A DNA stretch of 64,000 nucleotides. Origin: Flavobacteria bacterium BAL38. Lineage in GTDB: Bacteria; Bacteroidota; Bacteroidia; Flavobacteriales; Flavobacteriaceae. The notes below the pieces were generated by a model. That model saw nothing but the letters and a program-made list of their open reading frames with translations. It made no database searches and was not told the DNA's origin. This document shows, in pieces, positions 47,424 to 56,092 of the stretch. The position numbers were made by a program, and so were the translations under genes. The stretch is taken from the NCBI GenBank assembly GCA_000169355.1, contig AAXX01000002.1:372001-436000 (forward strand). Reading direction: 5' to 3'. Within the stretch, counting starts at the first letter, position 1. Each line of letters starts with the position of its first letter.

Positions 47424-48409
47424 CTGATTGTCCGTTTTCTGTCATAACCCTGTAATATTAGCAATTACAAGCCTATCGAAAAGTTTTTCTTCAAAATATC
47501 TTCTATTTAACTTGTACACAAACTCGTTTAGATATAATTGAAGATATTTTCCTTTTATTTTATGGTAATTTCCTAACAAATTTCTTTTTGCGTTACTGAT
47601 TGTTATATGAACCCATTTCAAAGTTTCTTTTGTGGTTTCTTTGTTAGATTTTTCAGTTATGTGCAATTCTACAAAGTTAGAAATATCTACATATGATGTA
47701 CTTTTATCTGTAAAAACAATACTTTTTTCATTAATTGATTCTTGTATTGTTTGATTAATTTGCTCAGCAGTATGGTTGGTTAAAACTTTAGCTTTAAAAT
47801 AACGACATTGTGTTGATTTTTTACCGCTTTCCAAATCTTCCAAAACTGTTGATTCTGCCATAATTGCAACATTTTCTTTACCAACTGCACCTCTACCTCG
47901 AATGCCTTTTTCTTGTTCAATTTCAGAAGATTCAACAGTAAAATAGCCTTCATCAAATTCAATCATACCTTCTAAGGTATATCGAGCATCTCGGTTACCC
48001 ATAGCCTTTCTTAACTTATGAACCATTGCCCAAACTGGTTCGTATCTTTTTTGTCCAAGTTGCTTTTGGATTTCTTTACTTGAAAATCCTTTTTTTGTAG
48101 CACTCATTAAAAACATAGTTTTGTACCAAGTCAAAAATGACAACTTTGAACTTTGCATTATAGTTCCGCTTCGTAAAGAAATTCTACTTCTACACTTTTT
48201 ACATTCATAACTCCAACGACTCTGTATCCAAAAATGCTCTTTTGAACCACATTTACATTCAACTCCTATCTCATCTCTTTGTTCTTTAAAATGGAGTCTA
48301 CAAGCTTCTTCACTTCCAAAATTTGCTGTAAAATTAAATAAGTTCATGTCTTGAATTTTTATCAAATATATGAAATTTTTATCTATTATGAGTGCTTACG
48401 GACAATCAG
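47424..48409 (-). mobile_element. IS1595-family insertion sequence, copy B
   Basis: It has the same 986 bp length and end sequences as copy A at 26675-27660 and the same orientation. AATTTTTTT on the left and A-AATTTTTTT on the right fit an 8-9 bp target duplication, though the homopolymer makes the exact edge uncertain. It lies after the GH53 gene and breaks nothing visible. Confidence 0.92.
47442..48365 (-). CDS. IS1595-family transposase (copy B)
   Basis: A 307-residue protein identical to the transposase of copy A: zinc ribbon CKCGSKEHFW/YECKKCRSR and DDE-type core (MIEFDEGYFTVE, IVFTDKSTSYVD). The identity implies recent transposition or gene conversion. Confidence 0.93.
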   Translation of the reverse strand: MIKIQDMNLFNFTANFGSEEACRLHFKEQRDEIGVECKCGSKEHFWIQSRWSYECKKCRSRISLRSGTIMQSSKLSFLTWYKTMFLMSATKKGFSSKEIQKQLGQKRYEPVWAMVHKLRKAMGNRDARYTLEGMIEFDEGYFTVESSEIEQEKGIRGRGAVGKENVAIMAESTVLEDLESGKKSTQCRYFKAKVLTNHTAEQINQTIQESINEKSIVFTDKSTSYVDISNFVELHITEKSNKETTKETLKWVHITISNAKRNLLGNYHKIKGKYLQLYLNEFVYKLNRRYFEEKLFDRLVIANITGL

Positions 48410-48506
48410 AAATTTTTTTGAGGTATTTTTTACAATTGTATCTTCTTTTTACAAGAAAAAAGAACCGGTAGATTTGTTTCACCTTTTTAAATTGATAAAA
48501 AATATG

Positions 48507-48514
48507 TAGGTTTG
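48507..48514 (+). promoter_or_regulatory. Predicted -7 element of DUF1761 gene
   Basis: TAGGTTTG fits TAnnTTTG, 28 bp before the start codon. No -33 element is evident at the usual distance. Confidence 0.4.
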
Positions 48515-48542
48515 ATATACTAACCAAAAAACTATATTGATT

Positions 48543-49025
48543 ATGGAAATTAATTTTTTAGCTGTCATTGTAGCAGCGCTCTCAAGTTTTATTGTTGGAT
48601 TTGTTTGGTACCATCCTAAAGTTTTTGGAACAATTTGGATGAATGAAATAGGAATGACTGATGAAAAGATAAAACAAGGTAATATGGCAAAAATCTTTGG
48701 ACTAACTTTTCTTTTTGCTTTTATGTTAGCATTTATGATGCAAATGTTAACTATTCATCAATTTGGCGCTTTTGGAATGATTGGAGGTGATTTAGCAAAT
48801 GCAAAACCATCTTATTTGGCTTTTATGAATGATTATTCAGATGCTTTTAGAACTTTTAAGCATGGTGCTTTTCATGGTTTATTAGCTTCTTTATTTATTC
48901 TAATGCCAAGTATAGCAACCAATAGTTTGTTTGAAAGAAAATCATTTCGATATGCAGCAATTACATCTGGATATTGGATGGTTGTAATGACTATTATGGG
49001 AGCGATAATTTGCGGATGGAAATAA
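48543..49025 (+). CDS. DUF1761 family membrane protein
   Basis: A 160-residue inner-membrane protein with about four hydrophobic segments. The family pattern is visible in FLAVIVAALSSFIVGFVWYHP, split at AALSSFIVGFVWYHP, then MNEIGMTDEKIKQGNMAKIFG and the late SFRYAAITSGYWMVVMTIMG. The ATG at 48543 was preferred over an in-frame TTG two codons earlier. It is a single gene with its own terminator; function unknown. Confidence 0.85.
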   Translation: MEINFLAVIVAALSSFIVGFVWYHPKVFGTIWMNEIGMTDEKIKQGNMAKIFGLTFLFAFMLAFMMQMLTIHQFGAFGMIGGDLANAKPSYLAFMNDYSDAFRTFKHGAFHGLLASLFILMPSIATNSLFERKSFRYAAITSGYWMVVMTIMGAIICGWK

Positions 49026-49044
49026 TTTAACATTTAATTATATA

Positions 49045-49080
49045 AGAATCGCTCTACATTTGTGGGGCGATTTATTTTTT
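49045..49080 (+). terminator. Terminator of DUF1761 gene
   Basis: Stem AATCGCTC/GGGCGATT (one G-U) with a nine- to ten-base loop, followed by a T-rich run that ends just before the next gene. Confidence 0.75.
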
Positions 49081-49084
49081 TAAT

Positions 49085-50230
49085 TTGAACGGAATAACTT
49101 TTAAAATATACAATTCAGTTGCAGTTTTACCTTCGCTTTGGGACACCGTGGCTAAGAGTAATGTTTTCCTGCAAACCCCATATTTATCTGTACTGGAGCG
49201 TTCGGCTCCAGTTAATATGGAGTGTTTTTATATTGGTATTTTTGAAAATTCAGAATTAATAGGAGTTTCATTAGCTCAATATTTAGATTTGAATAAATTA
49301 GAATCTTTCGGAGAAAGAGATCAATGTTTTAAAACGGCAATTCGAAATTTTATCTTCAAAAATTTTGCTTCTCATACACTCTTTTTAGGAAATAATATGA
49401 TTACAGGGCAAAACGGGTATGTGTTTTCTAAAGAAATTGATTTTGAACATATTAGCGAAATTTTATTACAAAGCGCAGATGAAATTACTCAATATTTCAA
49501 ACAAAAAGGTGTTACTATACATTTAGTTTCGTTTAAGGATTTTTATCAAAATTGTGCAATTGAGTTGAAACAATTTAGATTTAAACATATATACGAGTTC
49601 AATACTCAACCCAATATGGTTTTTAATTTAGATGAAAATTGGAAATCAGCGGATGATTATATTACTGCACTTTCTAAAAAATACCGGGATCAGTATAAAC
49701 GTGCTCATAAAAAATTTAATAGTATTCTTGTTAAAAACCTTTCTTTCGAAGAAGTCGTTCAACATGAAAATACTATTTATGATTTATATCATTATGTAGC
49801 TAAAAATGCTCCTTTTAACACATTTTTCTTAGCGAAAAATCATTTTTCAACTTTAAAAGGTCAATGTGGTAATCGATTTCAGATTTTTGGTTATTTTTTC
49901 AATGATAAATTAGTAGGATTCCATACACTTTTATTAAATGATGAAACTTTAGAAACTTATTTTTTAGGTTATGACGAAACCATTCAAAAAGAAAATATGT
50001 TGTATTTAAACATGCTCTATAATATGACTGAATATGGAATAGAGAATGGATTTAAACGAATTATTTTTGGAAGAACTGCATTAGAAATTAAGAGTTCAGT
50101 AGGTGCAACACCTGTTCAAATGTCAGGGTTTATTTATCATAACAATAAAATAATTAATAAATATATTGGTAAAATATTTAAACAATTAGAGCCAGAGTTA
50201 CATTGGCAACAACGACACCCTTTTAAATGA
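49085..50230 (+). CDS. GNAT/FemAB-like acetyltransferase domain protein
   Basis: A 381-residue protein. The N-terminal part has NVFLQTPYLSVLERSAP, and the C-terminal half resembles the BioF2/FemAB-like GNAT fold: LSKKYRDQYKRAHKKF near 200, FQIFGYFFNDKLVGFHTLLL near 268 and GFKRIIFGRTALEIKSSVGA near 335. The substrate is unknown. No ATG gives the full family length; TTG at 49085 is the likeliest start and follows the terminator T-run almost directly, while an ATT at 49058 is also in frame. Confidence 0.75.
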   Translation: MNGITFKIYNSVAVLPSLWDTVAKSNVFLQTPYLSVLERSAPVNMECFYIGIFENSELIGVSLAQYLDLNKLESFGERDQCFKTAIRNFIFKNFASHTLFLGNNMITGQNGYVFSKEIDFEHISEILLQSADEITQYFKQKGVTIHLVSFKDFYQNCAIELKQFRFKHIYEFNTQPNMVFNLDENWKSADDYITALSKKYRDQYKRAHKKFNSILVKNLSFEEVVQHENTIYDLYHYVAKNAPFNTFFLAKNHFSTLKGQCGNRFQIFGYFFNDKLVGFHTLLLNDETLETYFLGYDETIQKENMLYLNMLYNMTEYGIENGFKRIIFGRTALEIKSSVGATPVQMSGFIYHNNKIINKYIGKIFKQLEPELHWQQRHPFK

Positions 50231-50258
50231 AAAATCCCGATACAATCGGGACTTTCTG
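50228..50258. terminator. Terminator between acetyltransferase and rhodanese genes
   Basis: Stem TCCCGAT/ATCGGGA with loop ACA, flanked by A- and T-rich sequence between convergent genes. Confidence 0.8.
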
Positions 50259-50567
50259 TTATAATTTATTTTCTAAGCTTGTCCAGCCACCACCGTTAAT
50301 ACAATCAATTCCGTTTTGTTTTAAAATTGAAGTAGCTTGTGCACTTCGCATTCCAGAACGGCAACATGCAATAACTGGCTTATTCCATTTTTTAATGGTT
50401 TCAATATTACTATTTAAAACTTGTAAGGCAATATTTTTAGAACCTTTTATATGACCTTCTTTAAATTCATCAGGAGTCCTAACGTCTAAAATAATGGCTC
50501 CTTTTTGAACATATTCTTGAACATCATTTGCTTTGTCTCCTAATCCTAAAAAATCTAAAATTCCCAT
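50259..50567 (-). CDS. Single-domain rhodanese-like protein
   Basis: A 102-residue sulfurtransferase-type protein. Family markers are IILDVRTPDEFKEGHIKGSKNIAL and the active-site loop ACCRSGMRSAQA, whose second Cys can carry a persulfide. It ends GGWTSLENKL. It has no signal peptide, so it is cytoplasmic. It may move sulfane sulfur or serve in detoxification; the acceptor is unknown. Confidence 0.92.
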   Translation of the reverse strand: MGILDFLGLGDKANDVQEYVQKGAIILDVRTPDEFKEGHIKGSKNIALQVLNSNIETIKKWNKPVIACCRSGMRSAQATSILKQNGIDCINGGGWTSLENKL

Positions 50568-50633
50568 AATTATTATTTTTCTACAAATATAAACCGGTTT
50601 GCTAAGCTATTCAGTAACAAAAGTTACCAAACG

Positions 50634-52391
50634 TTAAACGACAGCTTTTTGAAATAATAATTCTAAACCTCCATTAATTAAATGAGCAATTTCTGGGCGA
50701 TTGATTTTTACTTTTTCTAAATGATTTAAAACTTTTTCAACTAAATCAGAATTATCTTCTTTTTTAGCTAATTCAGCAATTTCAACGGATAATAACCAAT
50801 CGTTTGGATGATTTGCCGTAACCGAAGCAAAAGCTTCTTTTAAAGTGGTTGTGGCCGTTTTATTTTCTCTAATGTTGCGAATACTTAAATATAATTTTTC
50901 TAATTCTTCTCTTTCTTGTGATTTTTTTTGTTTGATAGTTTGTGAAGATGGAACGTGATTTATCATATCGAAACTATTTACATCGGCAGGTCCTGAAAAA
51001 GCAGAAATAACTTTTTTACCCACAGCCATATCATAAATGCCCCATTCCGGTTGAAAAAGAACCGTGTCGTTGTGTGTAACAGTACAATTCTTGAATTTAA
51101 TTAATAAAATTTCACCTTGTAAATTTCTAGAACCAGTAATAATTTCTCCTTTTACCGTAATATTTCCTTCAAATTCTAAAGTAACTTGTTCGCCTTCATA
51201 AATATCATACGCACGTAAATCTCTCGGACTCATTTCTTCAATTGTTAAATTGATTCCTTTAAGTTTTCCAATAGGCGATCCAAAACCTTCAGCATGATAT
51301 TCTGTTCCATGACCTACTAATTCTTTTTCTCTGTATGAAAGTGCTGTTTTTCCTGTTGTTTGTACATAAACCGATTTTCCTTCGTGTTCAATTACGTTAG
51401 TAAAAACACCCGAAATTTGCAAACCTGTACTTAATTCAATGGTGCCTAATGCTTTTGAATCGATTAATTTTTGTACACTTTTTGGCCCACCTTTTCTTAG
51501 CGCCATGGTGTTAGCAAATTCTTCTAAAACCTGATTTAAATAAGCAAAATCAGGAGTTACATATAATTGAGGTTGAGGTTTTGTAATATCAAAGCTTTGA
51601 TAAGCTGCAGAAATATCATATGGAATTTTCTTTACATTATCGGTCATGCACCATGCGCTTTCTCCGATGGATGATAATAATCCAGCCCCATAAATTTTAG
51701 GATTTTCTACAGTTCCAATTAAACCATATTCTACAGTCCACCAATGTAAATTTCTTATTTGGGCCATTTCTGATAATTCTCCCATATTTTTTTGAAGATA
51801 ATCCACTTGCTCTTCCGCTTTTTTGATTTCTTCTTCAGGTGTGTCTTCTGCTTCTTTTAATATTGAAAGCAAACGAATAGCTTCGTACATTTCATAATCT
51901 CTAGATGATGATATCGCTTTACAACCTATTTCTCCAAAACGTCTTAAATATTCTGCATATTCTGGATTAGCTATAATAGGAGCGTGGCCAGCACCTTCGT
52001 GAATAATGTCTGGAGCAGGAGTATATTCAATGTGTTCTAACTGACGAATATCGCAAGCAATTACTAGTACATTATAGGCTTGAAATTCCATAAAGGCATT
52101 GGGCGGAATAAATCCGTCAACGGCAACTGCTGCCCAGCCAATTTCTTTTAAAATACGATTCATTCCATACATATTTGGAATGTTATCGATTTCTAAACCT
52201 GTTTTTTCTAAACCTTCTAAATAAGAATTATGAGCAACTTTTGAAAGGTAAGACACATTTTTACGCATTACATAACGCCAAACCGCTTGGTTTATAGGTG
52301 TGTAATCTTCATAAACTTGTGGTTTAATGAACTGCTTTAAATGTTTTGGTAATCTGTCAATCAGCGGATTGCTTTCAAAATGCGTTTCCAT
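50634..52391 (-). CDS. Biopterin-dependent aromatic amino acid hydroxylase (phenylalanine 4-monooxygenase-like)
   Basis: A 585-residue protein. Iron ligands His131 and His136 lie in DIIHEGAGHAPIIANPEY, with the following LRRFGEIGCKAISS and a later Glu ligand. The catalytic domain (~80-330) would turn Phe into Tyr. About 250 further residues follow that bacterial enzymes of ~270 residues lack: a beta-rich part (TLEFEGNITVKGEIITG) and a helical C-terminus (ELEKLYLSIRNIRENK). The long form is common in Bacteroidota. The role of the extension is unknown. Confidence 0.9.
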   Translation of the reverse strand: METHFESNPLIDRLPKHLKQFIKPQVYEDYTPINQAVWRYVMRKNVSYLSKVAHNSYLEGLEKTGLEIDNIPNMYGMNRILKEIGWAAVAVDGFIPPNAFMEFQAYNVLVIACDIRQLEHIEYTPAPDIIHEGAGHAPIIANPEYAEYLRRFGEIGCKAISSSRDYEMYEAIRLLSILKEAEDTPEEEIKKAEEQVDYLQKNMGELSEMAQIRNLHWWTVEYGLIGTVENPKIYGAGLLSSIGESAWCMTDNVKKIPYDISAAYQSFDITKPQPQLYVTPDFAYLNQVLEEFANTMALRKGGPKSVQKLIDSKALGTIELSTGLQISGVFTNVIEHEGKSVYVQTTGKTALSYREKELVGHGTEYHAEGFGSPIGKLKGINLTIEEMSPRDLRAYDIYEGEQVTLEFEGNITVKGEIITGSRNLQGEILLIKFKNCTVTHNDTVLFQPEWGIYDMAVGKKVISAFSGPADVNSFDMINHVPSSQTIKQKKSQEREELEKLYLSIRNIRENKTATTTLKEAFASVTANHPNDWLLSVEIAELAKKEDNSDLVEKVLNHLEKVKINRPEIAHLINGGLELLFQKAVV

Positions 52392-52478
52392 AATTTTACT
52401 TGAGATGTTTGATGTAAAATTACGAATATTTAAGAAATAAGGAAAGCTTTTTAAAGATTTGATAAAACTAATTGCAAT

Positions 52479-55394
52479 CTAATCCTCTACTTTTTCAACA
52501 GGAACTATTGGTTTTGCTTTTGGGATACTATCTTTTTGGATTATAGGCGTTGGAATTTCATTTGTGTTTTCAGGAATAATGAGTTCAGTTTTTGGAATAC
52601 TATCTTTCTGAATTGCAGTTGTAGGAATTGTAGTATTTACTGGAGTAGTATTGTTTATTGGAGTAACACCATCAACATACTCTGTTTCTTCTAAATCTTC
52701 TGATTTTTTTCCTAATTTAATGTCTGGATTTTCCTGAGTTCCTAAAACTTTTATTGGAATTCCTATAATGCCTAATGGAGGTAATCCAATTCTCATTTTT
52801 AAGTTTAATTTTCCATCTAAACTCGTTTGTCCTTCAAAACGCAATCTAAAACCAGCTACTTTAAACTTGAAACGTTCAATAGTAACCAGGTTGTTTTTGA
52901 TAGTGGTTTTAATATCTACTTTAGAAATGTCTGGATCTTGAATATCAGGATTTTCAGTTTTAGCCGAAACAACATTTAATAATTTAAACCCTTTCATTTT
53001 TACTTGTTTAACCGATAATGTACCGTTGCCTTCTAAAGATGGCATAACAGGCTCCATTTTGTTATTTAAAACTCCTTTTATAGTGTAGTTTAAACCAACA
53101 ATTCCTTCTGCATTTTCGGCAGCAGTTACGATTTCTCGAAACATTTTAATTTCGTTATAAGCGCGTTTAATATCAAAATCAGTAGCATTAATTTTATAAT
53201 CAAAATACGCTTTTTGTGTGCCTTCATTTTTATACATCGCCTCCATTTTTGCAGTTGCTCCAATGATGCCTAAGCTACTATTTGAAAGTTGTAAGCTACC
53301 ATTTTGAATGATTAATTTACCTCTTAAATTTTCAATAGTTACTTCGTCGTATTGTGTTTTTAAGGCATTAGTTTGGATGGCAATATTTAAGTTGGTTGGA
53401 ATTTGAACTACTCCAGAAACTTCTGTTTTTTGAACTTCATCCTCTGTTTCAAAAGTTGAGGTTGGAATAAACTCATTGATATTTAAATAATTGGAAGTCA
53501 AATTGAAATTACCTTTCAAAATTTGATTTTCCGAAAGTACAAAATTGATGACGTTTTCTAAATTTCCATTCATTGAAATATCAGACGTTCCATATTTTCC
53601 ATTGAAATTAGAAAAGTTCATCTTATCTTGATTGAACTTGAAAAATCCGTTTTCGATTAAGAATGGTTTTGCCAAATAATCACTTGTGGTTCTGATGTTT
53701 TTTACTTCAAGAGTTCCACTGTTTTTTAAGTTGCTAATTCTTCCATTTGAAGCATCGCTTTGTTTTCCAGCCAAACTTAAATCAGTTTTTATGAAACCAT
53801 CAACATCTAATCCTTTTTGCGAAAATACTTTGTAAATTCGAGCAACATTTATTGTTCCTTTCGCTTTTACATCGTAATTAATATCATCAAAATTTTTAAA
53901 CGAAGCATTTAAGTTAAAAGGTTCGCCTTCAAATGTAAAATTTGCTGGAGAAAGCACAAAAGAAGCATCTTTAAAATCAGTTGTTGGGCTATTTAAATTC
54001 GCTTTTACATTGATTTTTTGAATAGGTTTAGGATAATATGCCGTTTGGATTAATCCGTTTTTGAGTTCAAAATTTCCTTTAGTTATTGGAAATTTTTTTT
54101 CATTCTTATTGTAGTTTCCTTTGGATATAATATCAGCATCTAAATTTCCTGCTAATTTAAAACCCGGTATTTGAAGCGCATTGCTCAAAAATGCCAAATC
54201 TAATTTTGATTTTACTTTCGTATCAATAGTTAACTTATCGCCAAAACCATCTGAAATTAAAATAGCGCTCAAATTATTTTTATTCACATCAAAATATAAC
54301 GAATCTAATCGTACTTTTAGTTGATTGACGTCTAAATTAGGTAGTTTAGTCTCCAAATTTAAGAAAATATCTTCAACAGGATAAGGTGCTTTTGTATGTT
54401 TTACATAGCCATTTCGTACTTTAACGTTAAAATTTAATTCGGGACTTAAATTTTCGGAAGCAATATATTTTCCTTTTAAAGATAAGAAAGCAGAAGTTTT
54501 ACCCTTCAACTTAGTTTCGTTCATCCACGAAACATATTCTGCTGGCAATGCAGAGAATAAATCCTCTAAGTTACTGTCTTCTGTTTTTAATTCAAAATCC
54601 ATTTGATATCCATTTTTAAGAAAATCAAACATTCCAGTAAATTCTAGGGGTAATTTATTAATAACCAAATCGTTTTTCTCAAATATGAATGAAAGCGAGT
54701 TGGTGTTGATTTTTGTTATTAAATTGGCTTTAACTTTTTTATTTTTTAAGTACTCTTTTTGGTCATAAGCAAAGCTTACACTGTCAATTTTAGCCGAAGT
54801 TTTTAAGTTGAAATTAGATTCCAATAAATCGCCTTTTCCTTTATAATTTAAGCCTTTTGCTTCAATCAAAATCTTTGTAGATTTGTCGTTGTAAACCAAC
54901 TGGCTATTGCTGATTTGGATGTTTTCTAATTTTAAAGAAGCGCTTTCAGAAGAAGTTGTTGTATCTTTTGAATTCGATTTGTAAATATTGTAATTAGCTT
55001 CTCCTTTTTTATTAATTAAAATTGTAATTTTTGCTTCTTTTAAAAAGATTTCATCTATTTGTGTTTGGTTTCCAAAAACTAAGCTCCAAGTATCAATACC
55101 AAACCCAATTTGTTTTGCCGAAATCAAAGATTTGTTTTTAAAAGGTTTTGAACCATTTAAGTTTAATTCGTGTAAGGTTAAGGTTAAGGAAGGGAAATTT
55201 GTAAAAAAAGACAATTCTGAATCTTGGAAATTAAGTTCTCCTTCTAAATTATTGTTCGCTAATACTTTTACTTTTTCAGTAATTGTGTCGGCAAATACAA
55301 GTGGAATTAAAATTAAAAGCAACAATGAAATTATGAAAGTAATTCCTGTTGTTTTTAATATTTTGAAGAGTAATGATTTTTTAGTTTTTTCCAT
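52479..55394 (-). CDS. AsmA family protein
   Basis: A 971-residue envelope protein when started at ATG 55394 (MEKTKKSLLFKIL). One N-terminal transmembrane helix (TFIISLLLLILIPLVF) anchors it. A long periplasmic beta-rich region follows, as in AsmA/TamB-like proteins that bridge inner and outer membrane and may carry phospholipids. AsmA-type repeats end near NPDIKLGKK. The last ~70 residues are low-complexity with a duplicated unit (IPTTAIQKDSIPK, IPTPIIQKDSIPK). Confidence 0.87.
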   Translation of the reverse strand: MEKTKKSLLFKILKTTGITFIISLLLLILIPLVFADTITEKVKVLANNNLEGELNFQDSELSFFTNFPSLTLTLHELNLNGSKPFKNKSLISAKQIGFGIDTWSLVFGNQTQIDEIFLKEAKITILINKKGEANYNIYKSNSKDTTTSSESASLKLENIQISNSQLVYNDKSTKILIEAKGLNYKGKGDLLESNFNLKTSAKIDSVSFAYDQKEYLKNKKVKANLITKINTNSLSFIFEKNDLVINKLPLEFTGMFDFLKNGYQMDFELKTEDSNLEDLFSALPAEYVSWMNETKLKGKTSAFLSLKGKYIASENLSPELNFNVKVRNGYVKHTKAPYPVEDIFLNLETKLPNLDVNQLKVRLDSLYFDVNKNNLSAILISDGFGDKLTIDTKVKSKLDLAFLSNALQIPGFKLAGNLDADIISKGNYNKNEKKFPITKGNFELKNGLIQTAYYPKPIQKINVKANLNSPTTDFKDASFVLSPANFTFEGEPFNLNASFKNFDDINYDVKAKGTINVARIYKVFSQKGLDVDGFIKTDLSLAGKQSDASNGRISNLKNSGTLEVKNIRTTSDYLAKPFLIENGFFKFNQDKMNFSNFNGKYGTSDISMNGNLENVINFVLSENQILKGNFNLTSNYLNINEFIPTSTFETEDEVQKTEVSGVVQIPTNLNIAIQTNALKTQYDEVTIENLRGKLIIQNGSLQLSNSSLGIIGATAKMEAMYKNEGTQKAYFDYKINATDFDIKRAYNEIKMFREIVTAAENAEGIVGLNYTIKGVLNNKMEPVMPSLEGNGTLSVKQVKMKGFKLLNVVSAKTENPDIQDPDISKVDIKTTIKNNLVTIERFKFKVAGFRLRFEGQTSLDGKLNLKMRIGLPPLGIIGIPIKVLGTQENPDIKLGKKSEDLEETEYVDGVTPINNTTPVNTTIPTTAIQKDSIPKTELIIPENTNEIPTPIIQKDSIPKAKPIVPVEKVED

Positions 55395-55458
55395 TTTGCT
55401 CAATATAGCTAAATGCAAAATTACTATAATTTTATATAGGTTTTATAAATAAACAAAA

Positions 55459-55490
55459 AAGAGCTAACTATTGGTTAACTCTTTTTTGTG
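55459..55490. terminator. Hairpin terminator between AsmA and DUF4136 genes
   Basis: Stem AAAGAGCTAAC/GTTAACTCTTT-type with A- and T-runs. On the minus strand it directly follows the DUF4136 stop codon. Confidence 0.85.
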
Positions 55491-55499
55491 TTTATTTAA

Positions 55500-56018
55500 T
55501 TATTTTGGAGGATATTGCTCTAAAATTTTAGAAACAAATTCCATGATTCTTGCATCTTTTTTTTCTGTATTTTTAGTAAGATAGCCGCTACCTTCTCCTT
55601 GCCAAACTAACTCTTTTGTTTTGGCGTCAATTAGGTCTATAAAAAGCGTTCCTTCTGGAGTAGTTGTTACATTTGAATATCCCATTCCCATTCCCCACCA
55701 AGGATTCCAACCCCAACCAAATCCCATATTATTGTACACATCAACACGCTCTCTTTCTTTAGTAAAAATGCTAATTAAAATATCTGGATTTTCAGACTTA
55801 CTAAATCCTTTTGATGTCATAACTTCTTCAATTGAGTACAATATTCTTTTTTTGTCTAAGTCAGAAATCTCAACTTTGTCTATTCCACTCTTTAAATAAG
55901 CATAAGTTTTATAGTTTGTAAAAGTAGCTTTTTTATAATAATCAGCATTCACTCTAACCGAACTACAAGATGTAATAACGAAGAGTAGGAGTACGGGAAT
56001 AAATTTAAGTGTCTTCAT
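55500..56018 (-). CDS. DUF4136 family lipoprotein
   Basis: A 172-residue lipoprotein with lipobox VITSC (Cys18). The DUF4136 pattern is visible in FTNYKTYAYL, KKRILYSIEEVMTSKGF, NPDILISIF and GTLFIDLIDAKTKELVWQGEG. A short aromatic-Gly stretch (NMGFGWGWNPWWGMGMGY) interrupts it. Probably periplasmic or surface-anchored; function unknown. Confidence 0.88.
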   Translation of the reverse strand: MKTLKFIPVLLLFVITSCSSVRVNADYYKKATFTNYKTYAYLKSGIDKVEISDLDKKRILYSIEEVMTSKGFSKSENPDILISIFTKERERVDVYNNMGFGWGWNPWWGMGMGYSNVTTTPEGTLFIDLIDAKTKELVWQGEGSGYLTKNTEKKDARIMEFVSKILEQYPPK

Positions 56019-56092
56019 AATAATTATTTTTTTAAAGTTTGATGTTTCATGTTTAAAGTTGTTAAATAGGAAACGAACTTAAAAACGTAAAA

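Noticed and set aside
26675..48409. Composite transposon carried by two IS1595 copies
   Set aside because: The enclosed genes are core housekeeping genes (alaS, der, era), not cargo, and each IS has its own flanking duplication.
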